This document shows, piece by piece, positions 47,287 to 57,177 of a stretch of DNA of 64,000 bases; positions within the stretch are counted from its first letter, which is position 1, and every line of letters starts with the position of its first letter. Below the pieces are notes generated by a model. That model was not told the origin of the DNA and ran no database searches. It was given only the letters and a program-made list of their open reading frames with translations. The DNA lies in the NCBI GenBank assembly GCA_039602395.1, contig JBCNJP010000012.1:25052396-25116395 (forward strand). Reading direction: 5' to 3'. Both the position numbers and the translations under genes were made by a program. The stretch is from Deinandra increscens subsp. villosa (Eukaryota > Streptophyta > Magnoliopsida > Asterales > Asteraceae).

Positions 47287-49641
47287 ATGTCAACACAAAT
47301 GAACTCCTCGAATGCTTCGGTTCCTGCTACAAGCACTACAACGATTGGGGCCATTCCACCAAGGGTCAACGCCTCAGTCCCAGCAACACGCAACGATGGA
47401 TCAACGGGTAACCATGAACGAGTGGAGACGGATAACATCAATGAAGACCCTGTTCTGATATCCAATGATGATATTCTCTCTTCGCTCACCAGAATGGAGC
47501 GCCAAATGGAACATCAACAAAAGCTGAACGAAGAATTTCTGGCCCAACTAACAAGCTTAAGATCAGAGGTGCCCAGGATTGCGCCAGTTCAGCCTTCACC
47601 ACTCGACCCCAGGATTCTCAATTTCAGTACTCCTGGGAGCAGTTCCAGGATCCGTGACAACTCTACACAACCAGAAAGGAGACCGGCGTTCCATACTCCT
47701 CAAATGACCCAGACTGATCCACCCAGGGTGTCCACTGTTAGGGACCCTGTTGTTCATCCTGGGATAAATGTGCCCCAGGATGTTGGTAACACTCCTCAAA
47801 CTCTTGCTCATTATGCTACTACTAACAATTCTGTGCAGGATTCAGGAATAAGCCCATCTGTGGAACGAGAAATCCAAAAGCTCAAGCAAATGATCTCGAG
47901 TGTCCCAGGAGTGGTGCAGCCTATCCCTGAAGTTGGGCCTGCAAGCCATAGGATGTCCAGATTTGCTCCATCTATTTGTGATGTGGAGATTCCCAAAAGG
48001 TTCCAAACACCCAGCATGAAGCTTTACGACGGCACAACAGACCCAGAAGAGCATGTGGCACAATACCGCGAAAGAATGGAGGTTATCCACATGCCACCTG
48101 AAATTAAGGAAGCCTGCCTATGTAAGGGGTTTGGGTCCACCTTAACGGGGGCAGCTCTCAAATGGCTCCTAAACATTCCTCCCTATTCCATTGCTTCATT
48201 TTCGCAATTGGTTAACTTATTTAACAGTCAATTTTCTTGCAGTCGTAGTTTCGAAAAACTAACGAGTGATCTGTATAGGATAACCCAGAATGCAGGAGAA
48301 AGCTTAAGGAACTATGTCAGCAGATTCAGCAGAGAAGCTTTGGAGATCCCGAATATGGACATGGCAACTGCAGTCCAAGCCTTTAAAATGGGGCTGAACA
48401 AGGACTCATCGTTTTACGAGGATCTAGTCATGAACCCATGTCATAAGATGGACGAAGTTCGTCACAGGGCTCTCCGCTTCATCAGACTGGAGGAGGATAG
48501 GAAAATCCTGGGAAAGAATGAATCCTCCCCAGGATTCAACGGTTCCAGCAGAAAGTCAGAATCCACACATCCTAGGTCACAAAGGTCCAAGCCTTATTCA
48601 AGGCCTGATGAGCGCCGAGTAAATAGTGTGGAACATGATGAGGACGATGAAGAATATCCTTCTTTTAATGACTATTGCTTTACTACTGACGTTTCTGGTG
48701 TGATGTATGCTATGCAGGATCTCGGCGACAAGGCAAGGTGGCCCAGAAAGAGCGATAAACCCTCCACATGGAAGGACAAGTCCAAGTGGTGTGCCTACCA
48801 CGAAGACTTTGGTCATCAAACTGAAGATTGCATGGCCCTGAGAAGAGAGATCAGCTATCTACTCAGCAAGGGCCATCTAAAGGAACTGTTGGGAAAAAAG
48901 AAGGACAAATCCAGGGAACAGAATCCAAAATCCAGGGACAACGATGCAAGGTCCCAGGATTATAGACGCTCCGATGACCATCCCGAAAGAGCATCATCAC
49001 CACCCCCGGATGCTAAGGTAGTTCATTTTATTTCTGGTGGTTCTGATATCTGTGGTACTTCTTATTCTGCAGCAAAGAGACACGCCAAGGAATCAAAATC
49101 AGACAGGGACCAAAGACCCAGGAAGAGCTCCATTCAGCAAGATGTGAAAGAGATTACATTTGGAGAAGATGATAGACGTAACATCATAGACCCTCATCAC
49201 GATGGGCTAGTGATAACTCTTCACATTGCCAACATCGTCGTGAAAAGGATTCTGATCGATGGAGGAAGCTCAGTAAACATAATCCAATTAGAAGCCTTGA
49301 ACAAGATGGGAATCCCGCACACAGAGATCATCTCGAAATCCACGGTACTTGTGGGTTTCAGTGGTGAAACGAAGAACACTCTGGGAGAAGTAAAGCTTCC
49401 AGTCTATGTAGAGGGACTCAATTCAGTCCAGCGCTTCTGTGTGATGGACGCGCCATCAGGATACAATGTAATCCTGGGTAGACCCTGGATTCACGACAAC
49501 AGGGCTGTACCCTCAACATATCATCAATGTGTGAAGATACCGACACCTTGGGGTGTGATCACAATTAACAGTGATCAGCAGGAAGCTAAGGAATGTTACA
49601 CCACGGCGATGAAGACATCGTCCAAACCAAGGCAAGCATAG
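47287..49641 (+). CDS. gag-pro: Element D: Gag-protease
   Basis: ATG 47287 (MSTQMNSSN) opens 784 codons. Order: a low-complexity N-terminus; a coiled-coil-like segment (LTRMERQMEHQQKLNEEF, near residue 65); the Retrotrans_gag-type capsid block (KLYDGTTDPEEHVAQYRERM to the LNKDSSFYEDLV motif, about 240-385); a basic linker; a CHHC zinc knuckle (CAYHEDFGHQTEDC, near 501); a linker; and an aspartic protease with LIDGGSSVNII near 657. The DGG triad differs from the usual DTG/DSG but is shared by most copies here. Gag forms the particle and packages RNA; the protease cuts the polyprotein. The ATG was chosen because B1, B2 and B3 start at the same place. The stop is TAG at 49639. Confidence 0.95.
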   Translation: MSTQMNSSNASVPATSTTTIGAIPPRVNASVPATRNDGSTGNHERVETDNINEDPVLISNDDILSSLTRMERQMEHQQKLNEEFLAQLTSLRSEVPRIAPVQPSPLDPRILNFSTPGSSSRIRDNSTQPERRPAFHTPQMTQTDPPRVSTVRDPVVHPGINVPQDVGNTPQTLAHYATTNNSVQDSGISPSVEREIQKLKQMISSVPGVVQPIPEVGPASHRMSRFAPSICDVEIPKRFQTPSMKLYDGTTDPEEHVAQYRERMEVIHMPPEIKEACLCKGFGSTLTGAALKWLLNIPPYSIASFSQLVNLFNSQFSCSRSFEKLTSDLYRITQNAGESLRNYVSRFSREALEIPNMDMATAVQAFKMGLNKDSSFYEDLVMNPCHKMDEVRHRALRFIRLEEDRKILGKNESSPGFNGSSRKSESTHPRSQRSKPYSRPDERRVNSVEHDEDDEEYPSFNDYCFTTDVSGVMYAMQDLGDKARWPRKSDKPSTWKDKSKWCAYHEDFGHQTEDCMALRREISYLLSKGHLKELLGKKKDKSREQNPKSRDNDARSQDYRRSDDHPERASSPPPDAKVVHFISGGSDICGTSYSAAKRHAKESKSDRDQRPRKSSIQQDVKEITFGEDDRRNIIDPHHDGLVITLHIANIVVKRILIDGGSSVNIIQLEALNKMGIPHTEIISKSTVLVGFSGETKNTLGEVKLPVYVEGLNSVQRFCVMDAPSGYNVILGRPWIHDNRAVPSTYHQCVKIPTPWGVITINSDQQEAKECYTTAMKTSSKPRQA

Positions 49642-49647
49642 CAATTA
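49639..49647 (+). promoter_or_regulatory. Element D: TAG-CAA-TTA readthrough site between gag-pro and pol
   Basis: The TAG that ends the protease frame is followed in the same frame by CAA TTA AAG AAG AAG. The first in-frame ATG of pol is only near 49798, inside conserved sequence, so pol cannot be made complete by its own start. UAG-CAA-UUA is the classic leaky context of tobamovirus replicase. Partial readthrough would give much Gag-protease and little Gag-Pol. Confidence 0.8.
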
Positions 49648-52600
49648 AAGAAGAAGGCCCGGGAAGCCTTGGAAGCAAGGGAGCAAGACGTCAAAGCTGT
49701 TGAGCTAGATCCCTCAAATCCAGGGAAAAAGGTCTATATTGGGACGAATATTCCAGGGCCGGTAGAGGAGCAATTAGTGAATCTACTCAGGACCAGGATG
49801 TCAACCTTCGCTTGGTCTCATGACGATATGACAGGTATTTCTAAATCTATTATCACACATAAACTTGGAATTGATAATTCTTTCAGGCCAATACATCAGA
49901 AGAGAAGAAAATTTGCGCCAGAGAAGAACGTCATAATCCAGGAGGAAGTGGACAGATTACTAAAAGCAGGGATGATCAGAGAGGTCAAGTTTCCCAGGTG
50001 GTTAGCCAACGTGGTAGTAGTGGGAAAAAAGAATGGTAAATGGAGGGTATGCGTGGATTACACGGACCTGAACCGTGCATGCCCGAAAGATCCATTCCCC
50101 TTACCTCACATAGATTCCATGGTCGATGCAACGGCAGGCCATGAAATGTTGACCTTCATGGATGCAACTTCAGGATTTCAGCAAATTCAGATGGAACCCC
50201 AGGATCAAGAAGACACAGCATTCATAACACCAACAGGTATATATTGTTACATAGTTATGCCCTTTGGACTGAAAAATGCAGGGGCAACATACCAGAGATT
50301 GGTCAACATGATGTTCAAAGAAAAGCTGGGGGACACGATGGAGGTATATATCGACGATATGGTGGTCAAATCCAGGGTCACCAGTGATCATGTCCAGAAT
50401 GTCAAGGATTCCTTTGATATCTTGGATAAATACAACATGAAGCTGAATCCAGAAAAATGCCACTTTGGAGTCGGAGCAGGTAAATTCCTGGGGTACATGG
50501 TGACAAAGAGAGGAATAGAGGCAAGTCCAGAGCAGATCAGGGCAATTGCCAACCTGAAATCGCCTACCAGCACCAAGGAAGTTCAAAGACTTACAGGTAG
50601 AATTGCTGCCCTTAATAGATTTATATCAAAATCCTCGGAAAGATGCAGGGAATTTTATGATATCCTGAAGAAAAACAAGAAATTCGAATGGAAGGAGCAA
50701 CACGAGAAAGCTTTCCAGGATTTGAAGGTATATTTATCCACGGCACCCTTGTTAATGAAGCCTAATCCAGGGGAACCCCTGTCCCTGTATTTGGCGGTGT
50801 CCAGAAACACGGTAAGTGCAGTCCTGACCAAGGATGCAGAAGGTCAGCAACACCCTATATATTATGTAAGTAAGAGTTTGCTTGATGCTGAATCCAGGTA
50901 CTCACACCTTGAAAAACTTATATTAGCCCTATGTATGGCATCTACTAAACTTAGACATTATTTCGAAACTCATACAATTCATGTTAGAACTAACTACCCT
51001 ATAAAGTCTGTTTTGCGAAAACCAGAAATGTCAGGTCGAATGGCTAAATGGTCGGTGAAGCTCAGCGCATATGATCTGATCTATGAGGCCAGAACAGCTA
51101 TAAAATCTCAGGCTCTAGCTGATTTTGTGGCTGATTTCAGTACCGACATACAGCAAGAAGCAGACCATGAATTGCAGCAGCTTCAACAAGAGGAAATTTC
51201 AGGGTGCTGGACCTTGTTCACTGATGGAGCATCAAATATCAGGGGAACAGGCCTTGGAATAGTACTGAAATCGCCACAGGGGGACATGATACCCCAGGCT
51301 GTTAGATGTGGATTTCAAGCAACTAACAATGAAGCCGAGTATGAGGCCCTAATTGCTGGGTTACACCTAGCATTACACCTGGGAATTCAACACATTCAGG
51401 TATATGTAGACTCTCTTCTTTTAGCTAACCATTTTAATGGCTCTTATGCAGCTAAGGGAGAGAAATTAGTCAAGTACTTGGAAGTGGTAAAACGAATGTC
51501 CCAGGATTTTCAAAATTTTAATATTCAACAAGTACCAAGGGAAGAGAATGCTGAAGCAGACGCACTAGCAAACTTAGGTTCAGCATTCAAAACACTTGAA
51601 GATACTCATATTCCTATTATTCACATACTAACACCGGCCATAGACCAAGGTATGGATTCCCAGGATTTTGACACACTAGGTGAGACCCTGGTATCCAGTA
51701 CCCAGGATTCTACTAAGGAATCCTGGACTAGGCCGATTATTCAATATTTGCAGGATGGTACTATACCAGAAACCGAGAAAGACGCCCGTGCATTCAGGAT
51801 AAGAGTAGCCAGGTATGTAGTTATAAAAAATGTACTATATAAAAAATCTTTTGCAGGTACGTATTTGAGATGCTTGGAGAAGGACGAGGCCCAGGAAGTG
51901 CTCAGAGACATCCATGAGGGTGATTGTGGAAACCATACAGGGGGCAGGTCCCTGATGTCCAAGATCCTAAGAACGGGGTATTATTGGCCAACAATGAGAA
52001 AAGATGCCCTGGATTTCTCTCAGAAATGTGACGCATGTCAAAGACACGCCAATGTGCCTCACCAGCCTGCAGAGCCTCTATATCCAATTCCAGCATCCTG
52101 GCCCTTCATGAAGTGGGGGATGGACATTGTTGGTAAGCTACCCAAAGCCCCTGGAGGGAAGGTATTCATGTTAGCAATGACAGATTACTTCTCAAAATGG
52201 ATTGAAGCCGAAGCGTACGTTCAAGTCAGGGAAAAAGAGGTTATATCCTTCATTAAAAGGAACATATTGACAAGGTTTGGAGTGCCATCTGAGATTGTCT
52301 GTGATAATGGCTCTCAATTTATTGGAAGTAGGACCACAGGATTCTGTGAATCCTGGGGTATCAAGATGATAACATCAACTCCAGTACATCCTCAAGCCAA
52401 TGGCCAAGCTGAGTCAAGCAACAAGATCATCATAAACAACCTGAAGAAGAGACTGAAGGAGAAGAAGGGAAGATGGGCAGAGGAATTACCCTTAGCATTA
52501 TGGGCAGATAGGACTACCTCCAAGAATGCCACGGGCCAAACCCCATATTCCCTGGTATTTGGCACAGAAGCAGTCATCCCGACGGAAATGGTGATCCCAA

Positions 52601-52959
52601 CATTCAGGATCAGTGGTCAGACCCAGGATTTGAATGACCAGTCCCTGGTTGAAGACTTGGATACCCTGGATGAGATGAGAGATCAGGCGGCTTGGAGAAT
52701 GGCAGCATATCAGCAAAGAATTTCGAAGACCTATAACAAGCATGTGAGGATCAGAAGATTCAAGGTAGGAGACCTGGTCCTGAGAAAGGCGTTTCAGAAC
52801 ACAACAAATCCAGGAGACGGGAAATTAGCTCCTAAGTGGGAAGGTCCTTATTTGATTGATTCCGAAGCTGGTAAGGGGGCATATTGGCTGGCTAGTATGG
52901 AAGGAGACCTATTGCCAAGACCTTGGAATGCGATACACCTCAAAGCATATTTCATGTAA
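49642..52959 (+). CDS. pol: Element D: Pol (RT, RNase H, second RNase H, integrase)
   Basis: The frame is open from the codon after the readthrough TAG to TAA at 52957-52959. RT: DYTDLNRACPKDPF (near 50056), MDATSGFQQIQ, catalytic YIDDM (near 50347). The RT-linked RNase H (LSLYLAVSRNTVSAVLTKDA) follows, then a second archaeal-type RNase H with its catalytic set in LFTDGAS (51214), NEAEYEAL, VYVDSLLL and EENAEADALAN. Integrase: HHCC finger (HEGDCGNH, CDACQRH, 51913-52050) and DDE in MDIVG (52118), CDNGSQF (52303) and QAESSNK (52408). The tail GDLVLRKAFQNTTNPGDGK has no chromodomain. This domain set is the hallmark of the Tat lineage. No disabling change was seen. Confidence 0.96.
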   Translation, partial: QLKKKAREALEAREQDVKAVELDPSNPGKKVYIGTNIPGPVEEQLVNLLRTRMSTFAWSHDDMTGISKSIITHKLGIDNSFRPIHQKRRKFAPEKNVIIQEEVDRLLKAGMIREVKFPRWLANVVVVGKKNGKWRVCVDYTDLNRACPKDPFPLPHIDSMVDATAGHEMLTFMDATSGFQQIQMEPQDQEDTAFITPTGIYCYIVMPFGLKNAGATYQRLVNMMFKEKLGDTMEVYIDDMVVKSRVTSDHVQNVKDSFDILDKYNMKLNPEKCHFGVGAGKFLGYMVTKRGIEASPEQIRAIANLKSPTSTKEVQRLTGRIAALNRFISKSSERCREFYDILKKNKKFEWKEQHEKAFQDLKVYLSTAPLLMKPNPGEPLSLYLAVSRNTVSAVLTKDAEGQQHPIYYVSKSLLDAESRYSHLEKLILALCMASTKLRHYFETHTIHVRTNYPIKSVLRKPEMSGRMAKWSVKLSAYDLIYEARTAIKSQALADFVADFSTDIQQEADHELQQLQQEEISGCWTLFTDGASNIRGTGLGIVLKSPQGDMIPQAVRCGFQATNNEAEYEALIAGLHLALHLGIQHIQVYVDSLLLANHFNGSYAAKGEKLVKYLEVVKRMSQDFQNFNIQQVPREENAEADALANLGSAFKTLEDTHIPIIHILTPAIDQGMDSQDFDTLGETLVSSTQDSTKESWTRPIIQYLQDGTIPETEKDARAFRIRVARYVVIKNVLYKKSFAGTYLRCLEKDEAQEVLRDIHEGDCGNHTGGRSLMSKILRTGYYWPTMRKDALDFSQKCDACQRHANVPHQPAEPLYPIPASWPFMKWGMDIVGKLPKAPGGKVFMLAMTDYFSKWIEAEAYVQVREKEVISFIKRNILTRFGVPSEIVCDNGSQFIGSRTTGFCESWGIKMITSTPVHPQANGQAESSNKIIINNLKKRLKEKKGRWAEELPLALWADRTTSKNATGQTPYSLVFGTEAVIPTEMVIPTFRISGQTQDLNDQSLVEDLDTLDEMRDQAAWRMAAYQQRISKTYNKHVRIRRFKVGDLVLRKAFQNTTNPGDGKLAPKWEGPYLIDSEAGKGAYWLASMEGDLLPRPWNAIHLKAYFM

Positions 52960-54229
52960 GGCCTTCTGTCCCAGGATTCGCTTGCTCAGGTATGTGTTTT
53001 ATTTTGAAATTTCACAATGGAAATTCAGGTCAGTTCTTCTCACTTAATTTACTTATTCCCCTTATATGCTTTGCTTTCGTTATTTAGTTGCTGATATTAA
53101 TTACATGTTACGTTTCATTTTTAAAATTGTTATTTAATGTTTTGAATTCGCTAAGATCTATGTTTTGCAAGACGGATTGCCTAAAATCCAGGGTATCCCA
53201 GGATTCAGGGTACTCGAGATGCAGGATGATCGGAAATTCAAGGCATACGAAGCGAAGAATACTCAAGGTACTCCAAGTCAACTGCAACAAACGTATTTCT
53301 CCTAAGTATTGGGATTGGCCATCTCACTTCCGTATGGGTAAATTTTAAACCCATTCCTAAGGTTTAAGGATTATACGTCCTTCATCCGAATATGGGCTAT
53401 CACGCCTCGCCTGGAGCGCACGTTGGCAATTTTTGCCTCGCCCGAGACGCACGTGATCCAAGTATGAAACCCTGGGATTGTGAGATCATCCGTGTTAATA
53501 GCATTGGTGGCAACCTTGCAATCCAGGGACATATGCGGATCTCTCAAGGTTTAAAACGATTAACGCGTTTTCAAGACGGATTGGTGCTAACGTACCAACT
53601 TAAGACACCCGAGGCAATACCCTAGTTCGCCAGTACGGCTTGAGGTGGTCCCTAGAATTCGCCAGTACGGCACCGGGCTTGACCCCAGTTCGCCAGTACG
53701 GCACCGGGTTTGACCCCAGAAATAATTCTAAAATTGTCATCGGGCTTAACCCCAGAAACAATTCAAAGATTACCTAGTGACCCAGGATTACTAATCTAAT
53801 CCAGGGTCATAACGGTCAAAGCCTAAGAAAATTAACTCCTTGTCTAGTTAATTCTGATTGATGTGTTCCTGTTACAGGAAGCATTCACGAGCCTGCTAAA
53901 GCTACGAGGAATCCTAGGATCTTGGGGGCAACCCAGGATTACTAAGGTAAACCCTAGAACCATTTCATACATTGACAAATATCAATCAAATATTTCAAGC
54001 ACAGGTATGTAACTAAAGCAGTTATATATATTTATAAAACCCAACCTGGGCCCGGAAAAGCTCCGGACATCCCAGGCTGGGACATGCCAAAAGACCCTGG
54101 ATATCACATCCAGGGGTGGATCATTGTCTTAAACAAAATAAACCGGGAAACGTCGACCGGCATCACATGCATAAAAATAAAATTGTTTCTAAAACATGAA
54201 CCAAAAGACAAGAAGGTGACCCCTATTCT
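52960..54229. other. Element D: 3' untranslated region
   Basis: This is non-coding on the sense strand. Paired GCGCACG/GACGCACG motifs lie near 53415-53455 (GCCTCGCC precedes each). Two to three imperfect copies of TTCGCCAGTACGGCACCGGG lie at 53625-53715. AAACC/GGGAAACG phrases lead into the end of the antisense gene. The region corresponds to the 3' UTRs of A, B2, B3, C and E3. Confidence 0.75.
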
Positions 54230-55973
54230 TCAAGCTTCATCCTGGGGCACCTCCTTTGCTTCATCAACAGGAACCTCCTCCGCTGCCTCAGACCCCTGGG
54301 CTGGCTGCTCCGCTCCCTTCGGCTGGTCGATCTCCATGGCGTGGCCGGCGGAATCCTTGGACGGGGTACCCTTGCTAGACCCAGGGCCAGCATCAGGGTC
54401 ACACCCAGCGGGGATGGTTGCGCCTAGTTCGCGCAGTTTGGTGGCCCATCCGGTCACATCCCACTTAGGGTTCTGAAACCCGAGATCCCTTGCCTCCTTC
54501 GCCATTTTCAGCCTGCACTGGAAAAGGGAGATGCGAGCGATGAGCCTGCCTTCATCGCCCTTAGCGGCTAAAGCAGACTCATGCGCAGCCCGTGCCTCCA
54601 CTGCCTTCTTCTCAAGATCATGCACTAGACCCAGGTTCTTGTTGGCTGCTATCCTGAGCGAGTTCAGCTCCTTGGTCAGGGCAGCAACCTCCTTCTTGGC
54701 AGCAGCCTCAGCATCCTGGGCTCGCTTCTCAGCAGCCCAGACCATCTCCACGAATCGGCTAGCAATCTGCAAGAAAAGGTAATTCTATTAACATTTATGA
54801 CCTTGAATTGTTTACCGTGTAGAAAATTCAGGGGTACCCAGGATTAACTTACTTGGCGGGAAGAGGCCTCAGCATGGGCACGGAGCTCTGCAGCATCCAG
54901 GTTCTCTAGAGATTGCACGACGGGGGCAGGAGCGGTGGCAGTGGCCCTGGTCTTGCGCTTAGTACCAGAAGTCCTTGAAGAAGGAGCTTTGGGAGCAGTC
55001 ATAGGTTCGGTCTTCACAGAGGCAGTGACTTGCAGGTCCTGTTCGGATTCGCCTAGCAGAAGGTCGTCCAGATCAATGTTTTCCAGGTTGATGGGAGTGG
55101 CAGCAGCTAAAAAAGCAAAAGTGTCAGAAATCGATAAAATCCAAGGTAGAAAAATGCAGGGTACTAACGTACTTACAACTTGACATAGTATGCGAGGTGG
55201 AGGAAGCAGCTTGGTGGAGATCGGTTCTGAATTCTCTATCAATTTCACTAACGGTCAGGAAGGCCTCAAATCTTTCGAGTGTCCCTGAATTTGCAGGACC
55301 AACGGAGCTCAGGCTGGGAACTGCAAAACACAAATCCAGGGTAAGTATTTGAATAAAATATAATCCTAATTCCTAATGCAGGTAAAAACCTACCATCTAC
55401 TCTCCACCTAATTGGAAGGCTCATCCCTCCTGGAATAGTGGACCTCTTGACAAAGAAAAACTTCCCTTTCCATTCCTCATAAAACGAAGCCCGAGGAATC
55501 ATCTGAACCTCTTTGCTCAGGGCTTTGAACAGAAATCGATTGTTGCCATGGGATTTGAGTTCATAACCCAGGGCCAACTCAGGCAGACCAACCAGGGAAT
55601 CGAACTCGTTGTTCAAACGATCGATGGTACCCAAGATCCTCCAGATGATAGGAAGGGTTTGGGCGTAGGCAAGACCGGTAGCCTCGAAAAACTCAGCCAG
55701 GAGGCCGGAGAAAGGGTAAGAGAGACCCATGGAGAAAGGAGTGAAAGGAAAACAAACCCAGGTCTCCGAGCAGAAATCTGATCGGAGCCTTGCGTCAAAA
55801 GGCCTGATCTCAGCGGATTCAGGGAAAAGACCCGACGACAACAATGCAGCGATGTCGCCGTCGGTAAAAGTGCAGGTCTCGAGCTCTCGATTTTGGAGGT
55901 AACGCTGGTCGAGGAAATCCTCTATCCCAGTCTTTTTAGTTAAGGTTTCCGACCGGATCTTTTTCCGAGTCAT
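54230..55973 (-). CDS. Element D: antisense accessory gene, four exons, 504 codons
   Basis: Exons on the minus strand: 55973-55394, 55320-55177, 55106-54853 and 54766-54230 (580, 144, 254 and 537 nt; 504 codons plus stop). The introns are 73, 70 and 86 bp. All are GT-AG (GTAGGT, GTAAGT, GTAAGT donors; TTTTGCAG, TTTTTTAG, TTCTTGCAG acceptors), and the phases 1, 1, 0 keep one frame. The N-terminal block (SETWVCFPFTPFSMGLSYPF, FFEATGLAYAQTLPIIWRIL) recalls the Transposase_28 'putative gypsy type transposon' family. Exon 3 is basic/serine-rich (SSRTSGTKRKTRA). Exon 4 is a long coiled coil with an acidic tail. Antisense extra ORFs are known in some Tat elements; the function is unknown. Confidence 0.82.
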
Positions 55974-56105
55974 GGTCGGAGCTAATGAAGGAAAAGGCAA
56001 GATCGGAGAATTTACCTGGAAGAAGGGAATCGGAAGCTGAAAGCGTCGCCGGAAACCTTTTGCTCTCGAAGAAGATTGTGTGAAGAAAGAGGAGGTTAAA
56101 GGCTG

Positions 56106-56128
56106 TATTTAAAGAGAAAGAGAAGTTA
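56106..56128 (-). promoter_or_regulatory. Element D: promoter of the antisense gene
   Basis: On the minus strand GTAACTTCT is followed by TTTAAATA, 133-140 bp before the ATG at 55973. The same pair stands before the antisense gene in C (GCAACTTCT, TTAAATA, 134-140 bp), B3 (127-134 bp) and B2 (128-134 bp). E3 has TTTTATAA at about 115 bp. The site is outside the LTR. Confidence 0.65.
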
Positions 56129-56257
56129 CAGAGGTGATGGGAAGTCTCTTGAGACGTGGCATCATGGATGCGATTTTAACGGCCACGATTAAGACGAGGG
56201 ATGGTGTGACCCAAAAATTCAAATTTTCACAGCTGTAAGTTCTATCCACAACTCGCG

Positions 56258-56273
56258 AAAATTTGGGGGCAAT
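56258..56273 (+). other. Element D: polypurine tract
   Basis: AAAATTTGGGGGCAAT stands directly before the 3' LTR and would prime plus-strand DNA. The same tract precedes the 3' LTRs of B2, B3, C and E3. Confidence 0.85.
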
Positions 56274-57172
56274 TGTTATACCCTGAATTCTCGGCTAATA
56301 ATCCAGGGGCAGGTATTACCCAGGAATCGCATGACCCGGAATTAAACAGGTAAAGTACAAAGTGGCCCTGAATAAATAGAGGGTAAGGTAATGTCCCAGG
56401 ATTTCTCGTAATTCCAGGGGAATATATGTTTGTTCTATTTGTTTTGGTTATGTGTTATGATGACCCAGGATGTGTTTAACCCAGGGTCGCTTTATCCTCA
56501 TATGACCCGGCATGTGGGAATGACCCTGCATGCTAGGATATCGTTACTAACGTATCTTGCACTTTTGTTTAAGTGGAAACAGGTTGACAAAGTCTTCTAA
56601 CGGTCACACGAAACAAGGAGAAGGCTTTATTCGCACGTGGTCAATGTTAGTTAGCTGGAAACTCGGTCAACTAACAGAAAGAGACGTTGAAGAGGAGATC
56701 CCTGGAATATCGGAGAAGTAGTTGAAGACCCTAGAGCATAAATAGGACCCTTAGATTCATTTTTCAGCTCATTCGAGCTTTACTCATTGTATTCTCGTAC
56801 TAATTTCTCTGCGAACTCATTGTAATCAACATTTTCAGTGATCAATAAATTGGTAGCGTGTGTTATCGCTACCCGGGGTTTTTATGCCGGCGGCGCCTTA
56901 GAGACATCTAAGGGCTAAGGGCTTTTCCCTAGTCAAAATCTCGGTGTTCCTACTTGCATTTCAGGTTACATTTGTGTTGCTAAGCTTCTTAACGGATTTC
57001 ATAAGCAAACCTTATTTTTGATTAAAGATTTTAGTTATTTGTCCCTGGAATTCTGTTGTTGTCCCAGGATTATTTCAAACTATTTTCATATTCGAATTTT
57101 AGACACCTAACCTCACATTCATATTTGGTTCAAACTTTGCTAATTTAACTTAAGTAATTTTTAGCCAAAACA
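56274..57172 (+). mobile_element. Element D: 3' LTR
   Basis: It has the same 899 bp as the 5' LTR, with no difference seen. ATGGT follows, and then the RT of B2 continues. Confidence 0.97.
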
Positions 57173-57177
57173 ATGGT

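Larger units (their letters stand above)
46293..57172 (+). mobile_element. Element D: intact Tat-lineage Ty3/gypsy retrotransposon
   Basis: The element is 10,880 bp long. Both LTRs are 899 bp and I saw no difference between them on line-by-line reading. ATGGT is duplicated at 46288-46292 and 57173-57177. It has a tRNA-Lys-type primer site, gag-protease, a readthrough stop, RT-RNaseH-RNaseH-integrase, a 3' UTR with repeats, an antisense four-exon gene and a polypurine tract. No coding damage was found. It is the youngest insertion in the window and the best candidate for activity. Confidence 0.97.

Noticed and set aside
50170..50586. Minus-strand frame of 138 codons inside the D RT
   Set aside because: It is a shadow of the strongly conserved RT frame on the plus strand. 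Similar shadows occur in the other copies and none has a conserved start or family match.
55974..56020. A 5' UTR intron of the antisense gene, starting at CAG/GTAAAT just before the ATG
   Set aside because: CAG/GTA-like sequence recurs before the ATG in several copies, but the only acceptor seen in D would leave an intron of about 40 bp and C has none before its ATG.
46293..57172. Classification of D as Athila or as an endogenous virus with an envelope gene
   Set aside because: The extra gene is antisense, has no signal peptide or transmembrane pattern and carries introns. The second RNase H and overall order fit Tat.
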